Shown: positions 50,134 through 58,953, counted from the stretch's first letter. The stretch is 64,000 bases of DNA from Streptomyces rubiginosohelvolus (GCF_014649875.1 NZ_BMTW01000009.1:62001-126000); one strand, 5' to 3'. Translations and numbers: made by a program. Notes: a model not told the origin generated them from the letters alone.

Positions 50134-51000
50134 ATGGAGACCTACACCCTGACCACCGCCGGCGCCGACCTCGTGTACGACGTCCGTGGACCGCTGCCCA
50201 CCGCCGACGGCCGCCCGCCGTTGTTCCTGATCGGCCACCCCATGGACGCGAGCGGGTTCACCGCGCTGGCGGCACGCTTCCCCGACCGGACCGTCGTCAC
50301 GTACGACCCCCGGGGGCTCGGCCGCTCCACCCGTGCGGACGCGCGGGTCGACTACACGCCCGAGACCCTGGCCGATGATGTGCACGCCGTCATCACGAAG
50401 CTCGGGGCCGGGCCGGTCGAGATGTTCGCCAGCAGCGGCGGGGCGGTCACCGCCCTCGCTCTCGTGGTGCGCCACCCCGACGACGTCACCACCCTCGTCG
50501 CGCACGAACCGCCGCTCATCACGATCACCCCGGACGGCGCGGCGGCCGTCCGGGCCCGGGCCGGGGTCCGGGACGCGTACGAGAAGCGGGGATGGGGCGC
50601 CGGGATGGCCGCGTTCGTGGCCATGACCTCGTGGGAGGGCGAGTTCACCGACGCCTACTTCGCGCAGCCCGCTCCCGATCCCGCCGCGTTCGGGATGCCC
50701 ACCGAGGACGACGGCTCCCGTGACGACCCGCTGCTGTCCGACCGGTCCTGGGCGGTCAGCGGCCACCGGCCGGACGCCGACGCCATCAACGCGGCCCCCA
50801 CGCGTGTGGTGATCGCCGTGGGCGAGGAGTCCCGGGCGGTGCAGACCGGGCGGACGGCCGAGGCGGCCGCCGAACTGCTCGGGCAGCGGGTGACCGTCTT
50901 CCCGAGCCATCACGGCGGCTTCCTCGACGGGGAGTTCGGCTACCCCGGGAAGCCCGACGAGTTCGCGGCGCGGCTGCGGGAGGTGCTGGACGCCTCCTGA
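50134..51000 (+). CDS. Alpha/beta hydrolase
   Basis: 288-residue alpha/beta hydrolase-fold enzyme. Oxyanion region LFLIGHPMDASGF, strand-turn TYDPRGLGRSTR, nucleophile elbow MFASSGGAVTALAL (Ser within ASSGG, a slight variant of GxSxG), and the terminal catalytic His in FPSHHGGFL. Substrate unknown; the family includes esterases and C-C hydrolases. It converges on the BNR-repeat gene. Confidence 0.87.
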   Translation: METYTLTTAGADLVYDVRGPLPTADGRPPLFLIGHPMDASGFTALAARFPDRTVVTYDPRGLGRSTRADARVDYTPETLADDVHAVITKLGAGPVEMFASSGGAVTALALVVRHPDDVTTLVAHEPPLITITPDGAAAVRARAGVRDAYEKRGWGAGMAAFVAMTSWEGEFTDAYFAQPAPDPAAFGMPTEDDGSRDDPLLSDRSWAVSGHRPDADAINAAPTRVVIAVGEESRAVQTGRTAEAAAELLGQRVTVFPSHHGGFLDGEFGYPGKPDEFAARLREVLDAS

Positions 51001-51013
51001 AGCCGGCGCGGGG

Positions 51014-52132
51014 TCAGAACCCCAGCCGGGCCACCCGCCCCTTCTCGCCCGCCGCCCAACAGCCGAGGTCGGGGGTGCAGTCGACGGTGTCGTACGAGCC
51101 GGGGTCGACCGTCCGCCAGGTGCGCCCGCCGTCCAGCGTGAGGTCGGTGCCCGTGGGGCCGACGGCCAAGGCGGCGGTGCGGCTGTACGGGAGCCAGGTG
51201 ACGCCGGAGCGGTAGGCAGGCGGCGGGGTGGCGGACTGCCGCCAGCTCCGGCCGCCGTCCCCGGTGACGGCGGCCGCCTGCGGGGACGCCTGGTCGGGGC
51301 GGTAGTCGCCGCCGACGGCGATGCCGTGGGCCCGGTCGCGGAAGGCCACCGCGAAGACGCCCCGGGCCGGGTCGCCCGCCGGGAGGGTCGAGGCGCTCGC
51401 CGTCCAGGTCAGGCCCCGGTCGCGGGAGTGCAGGACCCGGGCGGTCTCCGCTCCCCCGGTGGTCAGCCAGACGTCCTTGGCGCCGGAGCTGACCAGGCAC
51501 TGGCCGCTCGCCGCGAACCCCGCCTCGCCGGGCAGGGCGGCGGGCATCCCGGCATCCGGCAGGACCCGCCAGGAACGGCCGCCGTCCGCCGTGGACAGGA
51601 CCCGGAACTTCCCGTCCACCGGGTCGCCCGCCGCGAGACCGTGCCGGCTGTCGAAGAACGTCAGGCAGTTGAAGAAGGCGCGGGGATCCGTGTTGCGGAA
51701 GGACTCGGTCCAGGTCGCTCCGCGGTCCTCGGTGCGCAGGACCCGGGATGCCTCACCCTCGCCGATCGCCAGGGCGACGGCCCGGCGGCCGTCGAACGCC
51801 TCGATGTCCCGCAGTTCCAGTCCGGCGGCGCCCGGCGGTGACACGTCACGCCAGGTGCGGCCGCCGTCCGAGGTGCGCAGGACCGTGCCCTTCGACCCGG
51901 CGACCCAGGCGGTGGTGCGGCTGACCGCGGCGAGCCCCCGGAAGCGGACGTCGGTGCCGGTGCCGGTGAGCTTCCAGCCGGGCAGGAGCCCGCGCACGGC
52001 GGCCTCCTGAGAGGCCGGCTTCGTCTCCGTGCCCTGCGCCGCGTGTGCGCCCGGTGCGACCAGTGCGGCCGCCAGGGCCGCCCCTCCGGTCACCAGTGCC
52101 ATCAGCCGTCTCGTCTTCCCCATGGCCTTCAT
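51014..52132 (-). CDS. Secreted BNR/Ycf48-like beta-propeller protein
   Basis: 372-residue exported protein. The N terminus MKAMGKTRRLMALVTGGAALAAALVAPGAHA is a Sec signal peptide. The mature part contains Asp-box repeats of the S/TxDGGxTW type: RTSDGGRTWRDV, RTEDRGATWTES, STADGGRSWRVL, HSRDRGLTWTAS, VTGDGGRSWRQS and LTLDGGRTWRTV, enough for a six- or seven-bladed propeller. The enzymatic residues of sialidases are not apparent, so this is probably a binding protein. An ATG three codons in is an alternative start. Confidence 0.85.
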   Translation of the reverse strand: MKAMGKTRRLMALVTGGAALAAALVAPGAHAAQGTETKPASQEAAVRGLLPGWKLTGTGTDVRFRGLAAVSRTTAWVAGSKGTVLRTSDGGRTWRDVSPPGAAGLELRDIEAFDGRRAVALAIGEGEASRVLRTEDRGATWTESFRNTDPRAFFNCLTFFDSRHGLAAGDPVDGKFRVLSTADGGRSWRVLPDAGMPAALPGEAGFAASGQCLVSSGAKDVWLTTGGAETARVLHSRDRGLTWTASASTLPAGDPARGVFAVAFRDRAHGIAVGGDYRPDQASPQAAAVTGDGGRSWRQSATPPPAYRSGVTWLPYSRTAALAVGPTGTDLTLDGGRTWRTVDPGSYDTVDCTPDLGCWAAGEKGRVARLGF

Positions 52133-52340
52133 GGCGCTGGAAGCTAGCCCACGGGTCGGGGCCCGTCCAGGGTGCGTCGCCGTCGAGTGGGCAGGAGAGC
52201 GGGGGTGCGCGGGGATACGGGCAGGAGCCGGACGGAATCGGTGACGCAGCTCACGCCGCGCGCCGGTGCACGAAACGAGGAGTTCCGTCGTCTACTCCAG
52301 TGCCGGGAACCGTTCACCCAGCCGCGAGAGGGAGCAGGTC

Positions 52341-52757
52341 TTGTCCAGCGTTATCGAGCAGTCCGTGCAGGCTCGCATGGTCGCGTCCGCACCGCGGATG
52401 GAGACCTTGCCCGCCATGCTCAGTTACGACCGCCAGTACCCCTTCGCCGTCCGCATGGCGTTCCCGGCCCCGGCGACCCTGGAAGGCACCGAGGTGTCCT
52501 GGGAGTTCTCCCGCGAGCTGCTGACCACCGGGGTGGACTCCCCCGCCGGGCAGGGCGACGTACGCGTCCGGCCGTTCGGGTACGAGCGGACCGTCCTGGA
52601 GTTCCACGCCCCCGAGGGCATCGCGATGGTCCATGTGCGCACCGAGGAGCTGCGGCTCTTCCTCCAGCGGGCGCAGGAGCTGGTTCCGGTGGGCGACGAG
52701 CACCGGTATCTGGACCTGGACCGGGGTCTGACCGACCTGCTCGGCGGCCCCTGCTGA
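52341..52757 (+). CDS. SsgA-like protein (SALP), sporulation and cell-division regulator
   Basis: 138-residue member of the actinomycete SsgA/SsgB family, which controls septum placement, peptidoglycan turnover and spore maturation. Recognisable segments are LSYDRQYPFAVRMAFPAP, VSWEFSRELLTTGVDSPAGQGDVRVRP and VLEFHAPEGIAMVHVRTEELRLFL. The start is TTG 52341 with GGGAG 7 nt upstream; the frame is open further upstream without a site. Which SALP (A-G) it corresponds to cannot be decided by eye. Confidence 0.9.
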   Translation: MSSVIEQSVQARMVASAPRMETLPAMLSYDRQYPFAVRMAFPAPATLEGTEVSWEFSRELLTTGVDSPAGQGDVRVRPFGYERTVLEFHAPEGIAMVHVRTEELRLFLQRAQELVPVGDEHRYLDLDRGLTDLLGGPC

Positions 52758-52973
52758 CGCCCCGGCCCTAAATCCGGTTGCCGGGCCCGCGCCCCGGCCC
52801 TACCTTCGAAGACGTCCCTGTTGTCGTCGATCGGAGTAGGACGTTGCTGATCTGAGGTCCTGTGCACACCGTGCAGCGCCCGCCGCGCCCTGTCGTGGTC
52901 CGGAGCGCCCGTGTGCGATCTCAGCCTCCTTCAGCCGTCCTTGCCCGTTCCCGACGTACAACGGGAGTTCCGT
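52758..52973 (+). promoter_or_regulatory. Long leader of an ABC-F gene with a possible leader ORF
   Basis: A TAGGAC hexamer near 52836-52841 may be the -10 element, giving a leader of about 130 nt. A GTG at 52862 preceded by TGAGG opens a frame (MHTVQRPPRPVVVRSARV...) that runs past the ABC-F start in another frame. A TGCAC-ACC-GTGCA hairpin covers the GTG. Such leaders control other ABC-F resistance genes by drug-induced ribosome stalling; here that is inference. Confidence 0.35.
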
Positions 52974-54605
52974 ATGTCATCCACCGACACACACATCAGC
53001 TGTACCTCCCTCTCCTTCTCCTGGCCCGACGGCACCGAGGTCCTCACCGGCTTCGATCTTGCCGTGGGCCCCGGCCGCACCGGGCTCATCGGGCTCAACG
53101 GCTGCGGCAAGTCCACCCTGTTGCGGCTGATCGCCGGTGAACTGGCCCCGGCCTCCGGGACGGTCAGGATCCGTGGGGAGCTCGGCCATCTCCCCCAGTC
53201 CGTGGTCCTGGACACCGCGCTGCGGGTCGACGAGGTGCTGGGGGTCGCGGAGCGGCGCGCGGCGCTCGACGCCGTGGAGTCGGGCGATGCCCGGGCGGAG
53301 CACTTCGCGGTGATCGGCGACGACTGGGACATCGAGGAGAGGTCCCTCGCCACGCTGGACGGGCTCGGCCTCGGGCACATCGGGCTCGACCGCACGGTCG
53401 GGGAGATGTCCGGCGGCGAGTGCGTCCTGCTGCGGCTGGCCGCGCTGCTGCTGGACCGGCCCGGGGTGCTGCTGCTGGACGAGCCGACGAACAACCTGGA
53501 CGCGTACGCCCGCCGAAGGCTGTACGACGCGGTCGACGCCTGGACGGGGGCGCTGCTCGTCGTCAGCCACGACCGGGAGCTGCTGGAGCGGGTGGACCGG
53601 ATCGCGGATCTGCGCGAGGGGTCGGTCACCTGGTACGGCGGGAACCTGTCGGCGTACGAGGAGGCGCTCGCCGTCGAGCAGGAGGCGGCGCGGCGCATGG
53701 TGCGGGCCGCCGAGTCCGACGTACAGCGGCAGAAACGCGAACTGTCCGCCGCGCACGTCACGTTGGCCCGCCGCAAGCGGTACGGGCAGAAGATGTGGGA
53801 CACCAAGCGGGAGCCCAAGGTCATCATGGGGCAGCGCAAGCGCGCCGCACAGGTATCGGCGGGGAAGCACCGCATCCTGCACACCGAGCGGCTGGCGGCG
53901 GCCGAAGAGCGCCTGGACGAGGCGGAGTCGGCGGTACGGGAGGACGAGGAGATCCGGATCGAGCTGCCGGACACCCGGGTCCACCCGGGCAGCGAGGTGC
54001 TGCTGCTGCGCGACCCGGTTCCGCCGTACGGCCCGCCGCTGCACGGGGAGTTGATGGTGCGGGGTCCCGAGCGGATCGCACTGACCGGGCGCAACGGGGC
54101 GGGCAAGACGGCGCTGCTGCGGACGATCGCGGGCGAGCTGAAGCCCCTGTCCGGGGAGGCGAGCCCGCTGGTCGCGACGGGGTTCCTGCCGCAGCGGCTG
54201 GACGTGCTGGACGAGGCGTCGTCGGTGGCGCGAAACGTGTCACGGGCGGCCCCGGACCGTACGGAGAACGCTGTGCGGGCCCGGCTGGCGCGCTTCCTGT
54301 TCAAGGGGGCGGCAGCGGACCGCCCGGCCTCGACCCTGTCGGGCGGGGAGCGGTTCCGGGCGACGCTGGCGATGCTGCTGCTGGCCGATCCGGCACCCCG
54401 GCTGCTGCTCCTCGACGAGCCGACGAACAGCCTCGACCTGGCGAGCGTACGGCGGCTGACCGAGGCGCTGGAGGCGTACGAGGGGGCGCTGATCGTGGCC
54501 AGTCACGATGTGCCGTTCCTGGAGTCGATCGGGATCACCCGGTGGCTCCGGCTCGACGGCGGACTGCGGGACACGACGGCGGAGGCGGTGCGCGAGGGCC
54601 GCTGA
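52974..54605 (+). CDS. ABC-F family ATPase (probable ribosome-protection resistance type)
   Basis: 543-residue protein with two ABC domains and no membrane segments. Walker A motifs GLIGLNGCGKST and ALTGRNGAGKTA, signatures MSGGECVLLRLA and LSGGERFRATLA, Walker B LLLDEPTNNLD and LLLDEPTNSLD. A long charged linker (QEAARRMVRAAESDVQRQKRELSAAHVTLARRKRYGQKM) separates them. This linker pattern resembles Streptomyces macrolide, lincosamide and streptogramin self-resistance proteins. ATG 52974 follows GGGAG. The gene ends in a 22-bp tandem duplication. Confidence 0.92.
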   Translation: MSSTDTHISCTSLSFSWPDGTEVLTGFDLAVGPGRTGLIGLNGCGKSTLLRLIAGELAPASGTVRIRGELGHLPQSVVLDTALRVDEVLGVAERRAALDAVESGDARAEHFAVIGDDWDIEERSLATLDGLGLGHIGLDRTVGEMSGGECVLLRLAALLLDRPGVLLLDEPTNNLDAYARRRLYDAVDAWTGALLVVSHDRELLERVDRIADLREGSVTWYGGNLSAYEEALAVEQEAARRMVRAAESDVQRQKRELSAAHVTLARRKRYGQKMWDTKREPKVIMGQRKRAAQVSAGKHRILHTERLAAAEERLDEAESAVREDEEIRIELPDTRVHPGSEVLLLRDPVPPYGPPLHGELMVRGPERIALTGRNGAGKTALLRTIAGELKPLSGEASPLVATGFLPQRLDVLDEASSVARNVSRAAPDRTENAVRARLARFLFKGAAADRPASTLSGGERFRATLAMLLLADPAPRLLLLDEPTNSLDLASVRRLTEALEAYEGALIVASHDVPFLESIGITRWLRLDGGLRDTTAEAVREGR

Positions 54606-54638
54606 CGCGGTGCGCGAGGGCTGCTCAGGCGGTGCGCG
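54585..54638. repeat. 22-bp tandem duplication across the ABC-F stop codon
   Basis: Units at 54585-54606 and 54607-54628 (GCGGTGCGCGAGGGC plus 7 bases, with a few differences) and a partial third copy from 54629. The stop codon lies in unit 1. A likely slippage duplication. Confidence 0.65.
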
Positions 54639-54643
54639 TACGC

Positions 54644-55498
54644 CTACGACGGCGTGGCCGGGGCCGTCGGCCATGCCATGTCGTCGATGGCGAGCCACGG
54701 GGCGGCGGCCACGGCCGTGGGCGTCGCCCCGGTGAACGCCTTGACCTCACGGTGGAGATGGGCCTGGTCGGCGTAGCCGCTCACGGCCGCCACCTCGGCG
54801 GCGGGGCGGCCGGCCGCGAGGAGATGGGCGGCGTGGTCGAACCGGACCAGCCGGGCGGCGTGCTTCGGGGCGAGGCCGATCTGGGACCGGAAGCGGGACC
54901 AGAGACGCTTGCGGCTCCAGCCGACCTCGTTCGCCAGGCTGTCGACGCCCACCCGGCCCCGGCCGGTGAGGATCAGCTCCCAGGCGGCGGCCACCTCCGG
55001 GTCGGGCGACCGGCGGGCGTCCAGCCGCCGGCCGAGGGCGTCCGTCGCGATCGCGAACCGCTCGTCCCACGTCCCGGCCGCCCGCAGCCTGCCCTCGGTC
55101 CGCTCGGCGTCGCGGCCCCAGATGTCCTCCAGGGAGACGACCGTCCCGCTGAGATCGGCCGACGCGCCGAGCACCGCGACCGCCAGGGGCGGCGACAGCC
55201 GGATCTGCAGGCACTCGATCCGCCCGGCCGCCCGGCCGCCGAGCCGCAGGTCTCCCGGTACCAGCCCCGCGACCGTGCTGCCGCGTGCGCGCCCGCCGTC
55301 GGAGTCGTGGACGATACCGCTCCCCTCGCTCAGGTCCACGAAGAGGGTGACCGCGGGGTGCGCGACCATCGCGATGTCCACGTGGACCGGGGCGAGTTGA
55401 CGGAAGCCGGCCATGACGGCCCCCGGGAGCCGGCCCGAGCGCCGGGGCACCGCGACGCCCACCGCCGACCAGTCGGGAGGTGATTCGGTGAGCCTCAC
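54644..55498 (-). CDS. AraC family transcription regulator
   Basis: 284-residue regulator. The N-terminal about 170 residues are a cupin-like sensing domain (VDIAMVAHPAVTLFVDLSEG). The C-terminal AraC domain has two helix-turn-helix units: VGVDSLANEVGWSRKRLWSRFRSQIG and PAAEVAAVSGYADQAHLHREVKAFTG. It lies between the ABC-F gene (convergent, 38-bp gap) and a hydrolase gene on the same strand 17 bp upstream, so it may be cotranscribed with the hydrolase. Confidence 0.88.
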   Translation of the reverse strand: MRLTESPPDWSAVGVAVPRRSGRLPGAVMAGFRQLAPVHVDIAMVAHPAVTLFVDLSEGSGIVHDSDGGRARGSTVAGLVPGDLRLGGRAAGRIECLQIRLSPPLAVAVLGASADLSGTVVSLEDIWGRDAERTEGRLRAAGTWDERFAIATDALGRRLDARRSPDPEVAAAWELILTGRGRVGVDSLANEVGWSRKRLWSRFRSQIGLAPKHAARLVRFDHAAHLLAAGRPAAEVAAVSGYADQAHLHREVKAFTGATPTAVAAAPWLAIDDMAWPTAPATPS

Positions 55499-55515
55499 GG
55501 AGCCAGGCTAGAGGG

Positions 55516-56328
55516 TCAGCGGCCCGCCGTCGCCATGAAGCGCAGCAGCAACTCACCTGTTTCTCCAGGCGCTTCGAGCATGGGGAAGTGCCCGACATCG
55601 GTCAGTCGCTCGACGCGGGTGTTCGGTGTCGCGTCGTAGACGCGCACCGCATCCGGATCCCAGCGGGGGTCGGCGGTGCCGAAGATCACGAGAGCCGGGA
55701 CGTGGAGTGCGCCGAGCCGCGCGGGAACGCTCCGCTCGGCGATGTACTCGGTGTTGCGCCGCAGCACCGTCCTGAAGGTGCGGTAACTGATGCCCCGCGC
55801 GTCGTCGACCACATCGTCCGGGACGGCCACCGGGCGGCTGCACACCGCGGTCACCCCCCGGCGGAGCATCGCGTCGGACCGGACGCGCCACATCAGCGGG
55901 CCGAGCGGCGGGGCGATGAGCGCCCGGAGGACGGCGGGCTGCGGAAGGAGCGCGTCGGGACTCGGGCCGCTGCTGATCAGCGCGAGGGCTCCCACCAGGT
56001 CCGGGCGCTGCTCGGCGAGGGCGGTGGCGATGTATCCGCCGCTGGAGTGCCCGGCCACGGTCACGGAGCTCAGGGCGAGCTCGTCGAGGACCGCGGCCAG
56101 GACCGCTGCCTGCCCGGGCACGTCGTACGACGCGGCCGGCGGGGACTGGCCATGGCCCGGCAGGTCGACCCGGATGATGTGGTGGCGTCGGGCCAGGGCC
56201 GGCACCACCGGGCCCCAGGAGCTGCCCGAGGCGCCCGACCCGTGGACGAGCACGAGCGGCGGCGCCTCCCGGGGGCCGTCGTGGACCACGTGTATTCCGT
56301 GCGCGTACGTGCTGTCATCGATACCCAT
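55516..56328 (-). CDS. Alpha/beta hydrolase
   Basis: 270-residue alpha/beta hydrolase. LVLVHGSGASGSSWGPVVPAL holds the HG oxyanion motif, VAGHSSGGYIATALAE the GxSxG nucleophile, and LTDVGHFPMLEAPGE the catalytic His; the acid is probably in FGTADPRWDPD. It is divergent from the UvrA-like gene (110 bp between starts) and upstream of the AraC gene. A role in breaking down a drug or signal is possible but not shown. Confidence 0.88.
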   Translation of the reverse strand: MGIDDSTYAHGIHVVHDGPREAPPLVLVHGSGASGSSWGPVVPALARRHHIIRVDLPGHGQSPPAASYDVPGQAAVLAAVLDELALSSVTVAGHSSGGYIATALAEQRPDLVGALALISSGPSPDALLPQPAVLRALIAPPLGPLMWRVRSDAMLRRGVTAVCSRPVAVPDDVVDDARGISYRTFRTVLRRNTEYIAERSVPARLGALHVPALVIFGTADPRWDPDAVRVYDATPNTRVERLTDVGHFPMLEAPGETGELLLRFMATAGR

Positions 56329-56425
56329 GCAGGCGAGGATGGCCGAGGCGGCGCTCGACGGTCTTGTACGAATGTCGCCCGCGGATCTCCCGGAAAAGCA
56401 GACAGAAGTTGTCCGGTATCCCGCC

Positions 56426-56431
56426 TAGCGT
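56426..56431 (+). promoter_or_regulatory. -10 hexamer of an apparent leaderless promoter (UvrA-like gene)
   Basis: TAGCGT ends 7 nt before the ATG at 56439, with no ribosome site between. Confidence 0.5.
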
Positions 56432-56438
56432 CGCGCTC

Positions 56439-58766
56439 ATGGATCGCTTCCCCGACCGCGACGCGGAGCCGTACATCCCCGGCGCCGCCCACCGCGACAT
56501 CGTCATCACCGGCGCGCGCGAGAACAATCTGCGCGACGTCTCCCTCAAGATCCCCAAGGGCCGGATCACCGTCTTCACCGGTGTGTCAGGTTCGGGCAAG
56601 TCGTCGGTCGTCTTCGACACGATCGCCGTGGAGTCGCAGCGGCAGCTGAACGAGACGTTCACCTCGTTCCTGCGCAACCGGCTGCCGAAGTACGAGCGGC
56701 CGCACGTCGAGTCCGTCGAGGACCTGTCGGTGGCCATCGTGATCGACCAGAAGCCGCTGGGCGGGAACGTCCGCTCGACGGTGGGGACGGCGACCGACAT
56801 CTGGTCGGTGCTCCGGGTGCTGTTCTCCCGGTGCGGGGCCCCGAGCGCGGGCGGGGCGACCGCGTACTCGTTCAACGATCCCGCCGGGATGTGCCCGGAG
56901 TGCGACGGGGTGGGGCGCACGGTCCAGCTGGACCTCGACCGGGCGATCGACTGGTCGAAGTCGCTGAACGAGGGGGCGCTGCTGCTGCCCGGTCTGTCGG
57001 TGGGCAGTTGGGAGTGGAATCTGTACGGCGGGTCGGGACGGTTCGACAACGACCTGCCGCTGGCCGAGTTCGGCGAGGAGGAACGCCGGCTCCTGCTGCA
57101 CGGATCGGGGTTCACCGTCCGCCTCGACCTGCGGACCGGGTCGGCCGACATGAAGTTCGAGGGGGTCGTGACCCGCTTCGAGCGCCTGTATCTCAAGCGC
57201 GACACCGCCTCCCTCTCCGAGAAGCGCCGCGAGGCTGCCGCCCGGTTCACCGTGGAGCGGGTCTGCGGATCCTGCGGCGGGGCACGGCTGAACGCGGCGG
57301 CGCTCGCCACCCGGATCGACGGGCTCTCGCCCGCCGACTACGGGCGGATGGAGGTCGCCGACCTCGTCGGCGTACTGGAGCGGATCGACGATCCGGTGGG
57401 CGGGCCGATCGCCGCCGCGGCCCGGGAGCGGCTGGAGCGGCTGGTCGGCATCGGGCTCGGCTATCTGAGTCTGGACCGGGAGACCACAACCCTGTCGGGA
57501 GGCGAGGGCCAGCGCCTCAAGATGGTGCGGCACCTGGGAAGTTCGCTCACCGGGCTGACGTTCGTCTTCGACGAGCCGAGCGTCGGCCTGCATCCGCGCG
57601 ACGTGGGCCGGCTGGGCGATCTGCTGGTGCGGCTGCGCGACAAGGGCAATACGGTGCTGGTCGTCGAGCACGACCCGGATGTGATGGCGGTCGCCGACCA
57701 TGTCGTCGACATGGGGCCGCGGGCCGGTGCCGACGGCGGCCACATCGTCTTCGAGGGGCCGTTCGCGCGGCTGCGCGAGGCCGATACGCTCACCGGCCGG
57801 TCGCTGCGACGTCGTACGCCGGTAAAGGAGGCCGTCCGCTCCCCCACCGGTCAACTCCCGGTGTACGGGGCGGATCTGCACAACCTCAAGGGTCTGGACG
57901 TGTCGTTCCCCGCCGGGGTACTGACCGCGGTGACGGGGGTGGCCGGGTCGGGGAAGTCGACCCTGGTGTCGCGGGTGTTCACGGCGGCGTACCCGGACGC
58001 GGTGGTGATCGACCAGAGCGCGATCACGGCTTCGTCCCGCTCCACGCCCGCCTCGTACATCGGCGCGCTGGACGCCATCCGCAAGGTGTTCGCCCGGGAG
58101 AACGGCGTGGACGCGGGGCTGTTCAGCTTCAACTCCGCCGGTGCCTGCGCGGGTTGCTCGGGCCGTGGCGAGATCTCGACGGATCTGGCGTTCATGGATC
58201 CGGTCACCACGACCTGCCCGGAGTGCGAGGGCCGCCGGTTCCACGACGACGTGCTGAAGCACCGGGTCGGCGGCCGGTCGATCGTGGACGTGCTGAACAT
58301 GACGGCGGCGCGGGCGGCCGTTCTCTTCGACGACCCGGTGCTGCTGCGGAAGCTGCGGACGCTGGACGCGGTCGGGCTCACCTACCTCGCTCTGGGGCAG
58401 CCGCTCTCCTCGCTGTCGGGCGGCGAGCGTCAGCGGATCAAGCTCGCCACCCAGCTGCACCGCACCTCCAGCGTGTACGTGCTGGACGAGCCGACGACCG
58501 GACTGCACCTCGCGGACACGGGCACGCTGGTGGAGCTGCTGGACCGGCTGGTCGACGCGGGGAACACCGTGATCTGCGTGGAGCACAACCTGGAGGTGGT
58601 CAAGCGGGCCGACTGGGTGATCGACCTCGGTCCGGACGGCGGCAAGGGCGGCGGGGAGCTGGTCTTCGCGGGGACGCCCACCGAGCTGCTCGCGCATCCG
58701 ACGTCCGTCACGGGCCGGTATCTGCGCCGGGATCCAGGGGTGGAATCACCGAATCCGGAAAGCTGA
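56439..58766 (+). CDS. UvrA-like ATPase of the drug-resistance type (DrrC-like)
   Basis: 775-residue protein with two ABC modules in UvrA order: Walker A GVSGSGKSS and GVAGSGKST, signatures LSGGEGQRLKM and LSGGERQRIKL, Walker B FVFDEPSVGLHP and YVLDEPTTGLHL. Zinc-finger Cys pairs are present (CPECDG, CGSCGG, CAGCSG, CPECEG). It is shorter than housekeeping UvrA (about 950 residues) by roughly the UvrB- and DNA-binding insertions. DrrC of the daunorubicin producer has this size and type and protects DNA from an intercalator. Probably leaderless. Confidence 0.9.
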   Translation: MDRFPDRDAEPYIPGAAHRDIVITGARENNLRDVSLKIPKGRITVFTGVSGSGKSSVVFDTIAVESQRQLNETFTSFLRNRLPKYERPHVESVEDLSVAIVIDQKPLGGNVRSTVGTATDIWSVLRVLFSRCGAPSAGGATAYSFNDPAGMCPECDGVGRTVQLDLDRAIDWSKSLNEGALLLPGLSVGSWEWNLYGGSGRFDNDLPLAEFGEEERRLLLHGSGFTVRLDLRTGSADMKFEGVVTRFERLYLKRDTASLSEKRREAAARFTVERVCGSCGGARLNAAALATRIDGLSPADYGRMEVADLVGVLERIDDPVGGPIAAAARERLERLVGIGLGYLSLDRETTTLSGGEGQRLKMVRHLGSSLTGLTFVFDEPSVGLHPRDVGRLGDLLVRLRDKGNTVLVVEHDPDVMAVADHVVDMGPRAGADGGHIVFEGPFARLREADTLTGRSLRRRTPVKEAVRSPTGQLPVYGADLHNLKGLDVSFPAGVLTAVTGVAGSGKSTLVSRVFTAAYPDAVVIDQSAITASSRSTPASYIGALDAIRKVFARENGVDAGLFSFNSAGACAGCSGRGEISTDLAFMDPVTTTCPECEGRRFHDDVLKHRVGGRSIVDVLNMTAARAAVLFDDPVLLRKLRTLDAVGLTYLALGQPLSSLSGGERQRIKLATQLHRTSSVYVLDEPTTGLHLADTGTLVELLDRLVDAGNTVICVEHNLEVVKRADWVIDLGPDGGKGGGELVFAGTPTELLAHPTSVTGRYLRRDPGVESPNPES

Positions 58767-58891
58767 AAACCGCGGGAGCAGGGGCCCGAGAAGGCCCCGG
58801 AGCGGCTCTCACGTGCCCTTTCACCTGGGGGCATGACGCTGCGTACCCCGCCCCTGCCGGTGGCGGGCTTGGCTTTGGCCTTACGGTCGCC

Positions 58892-58929
58892 TTAACCTAC
58901 GGTCTCGTAACCTACGAAGCCGTAGGTAA
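58892..58929. promoter_or_regulatory. Operator cluster upstream of the acyl-ACP desaturase gene
   Basis: Three half-sites of the form ACCTACG or its complement. ACCTACG starts at 58895 and again at 58910, and CGTAGGT lies at 58921-58927. The last two form a perfect 7-bp inverted repeat around AAGC. The cluster ends 25 bp before the GTG start and overlaps the expected promoter, so a lipid-sensing repressor is likely. Confidence 0.65.
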
Positions 58930-58953
58930 TTCTCCCGTCCCCAGGAGCTCCCC

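Noticed and set aside
52862..53140. 92-codon frame starting GTG upstream of the ABC-F gene, as a full protein gene
   Set aside because: Most of it overlaps the ABC-F coding region in another frame and becomes Arg/His/Leu-rich shadow; only its first part is kept as a possible leader peptide.
56586..58697. 703-codon minus-strand frame opposite the UvrA-like gene
   Set aside because: Shadow frame rich in Arg/Gln/His without any domain; UvrA motifs are on the plus strand.
56439..58766. Housekeeping excinuclease uvrA
   Set aside because: Too short by nearly 200 residues and no uvrB/uvrC nearby; the size fits the DrrC-type resistance subgroup.
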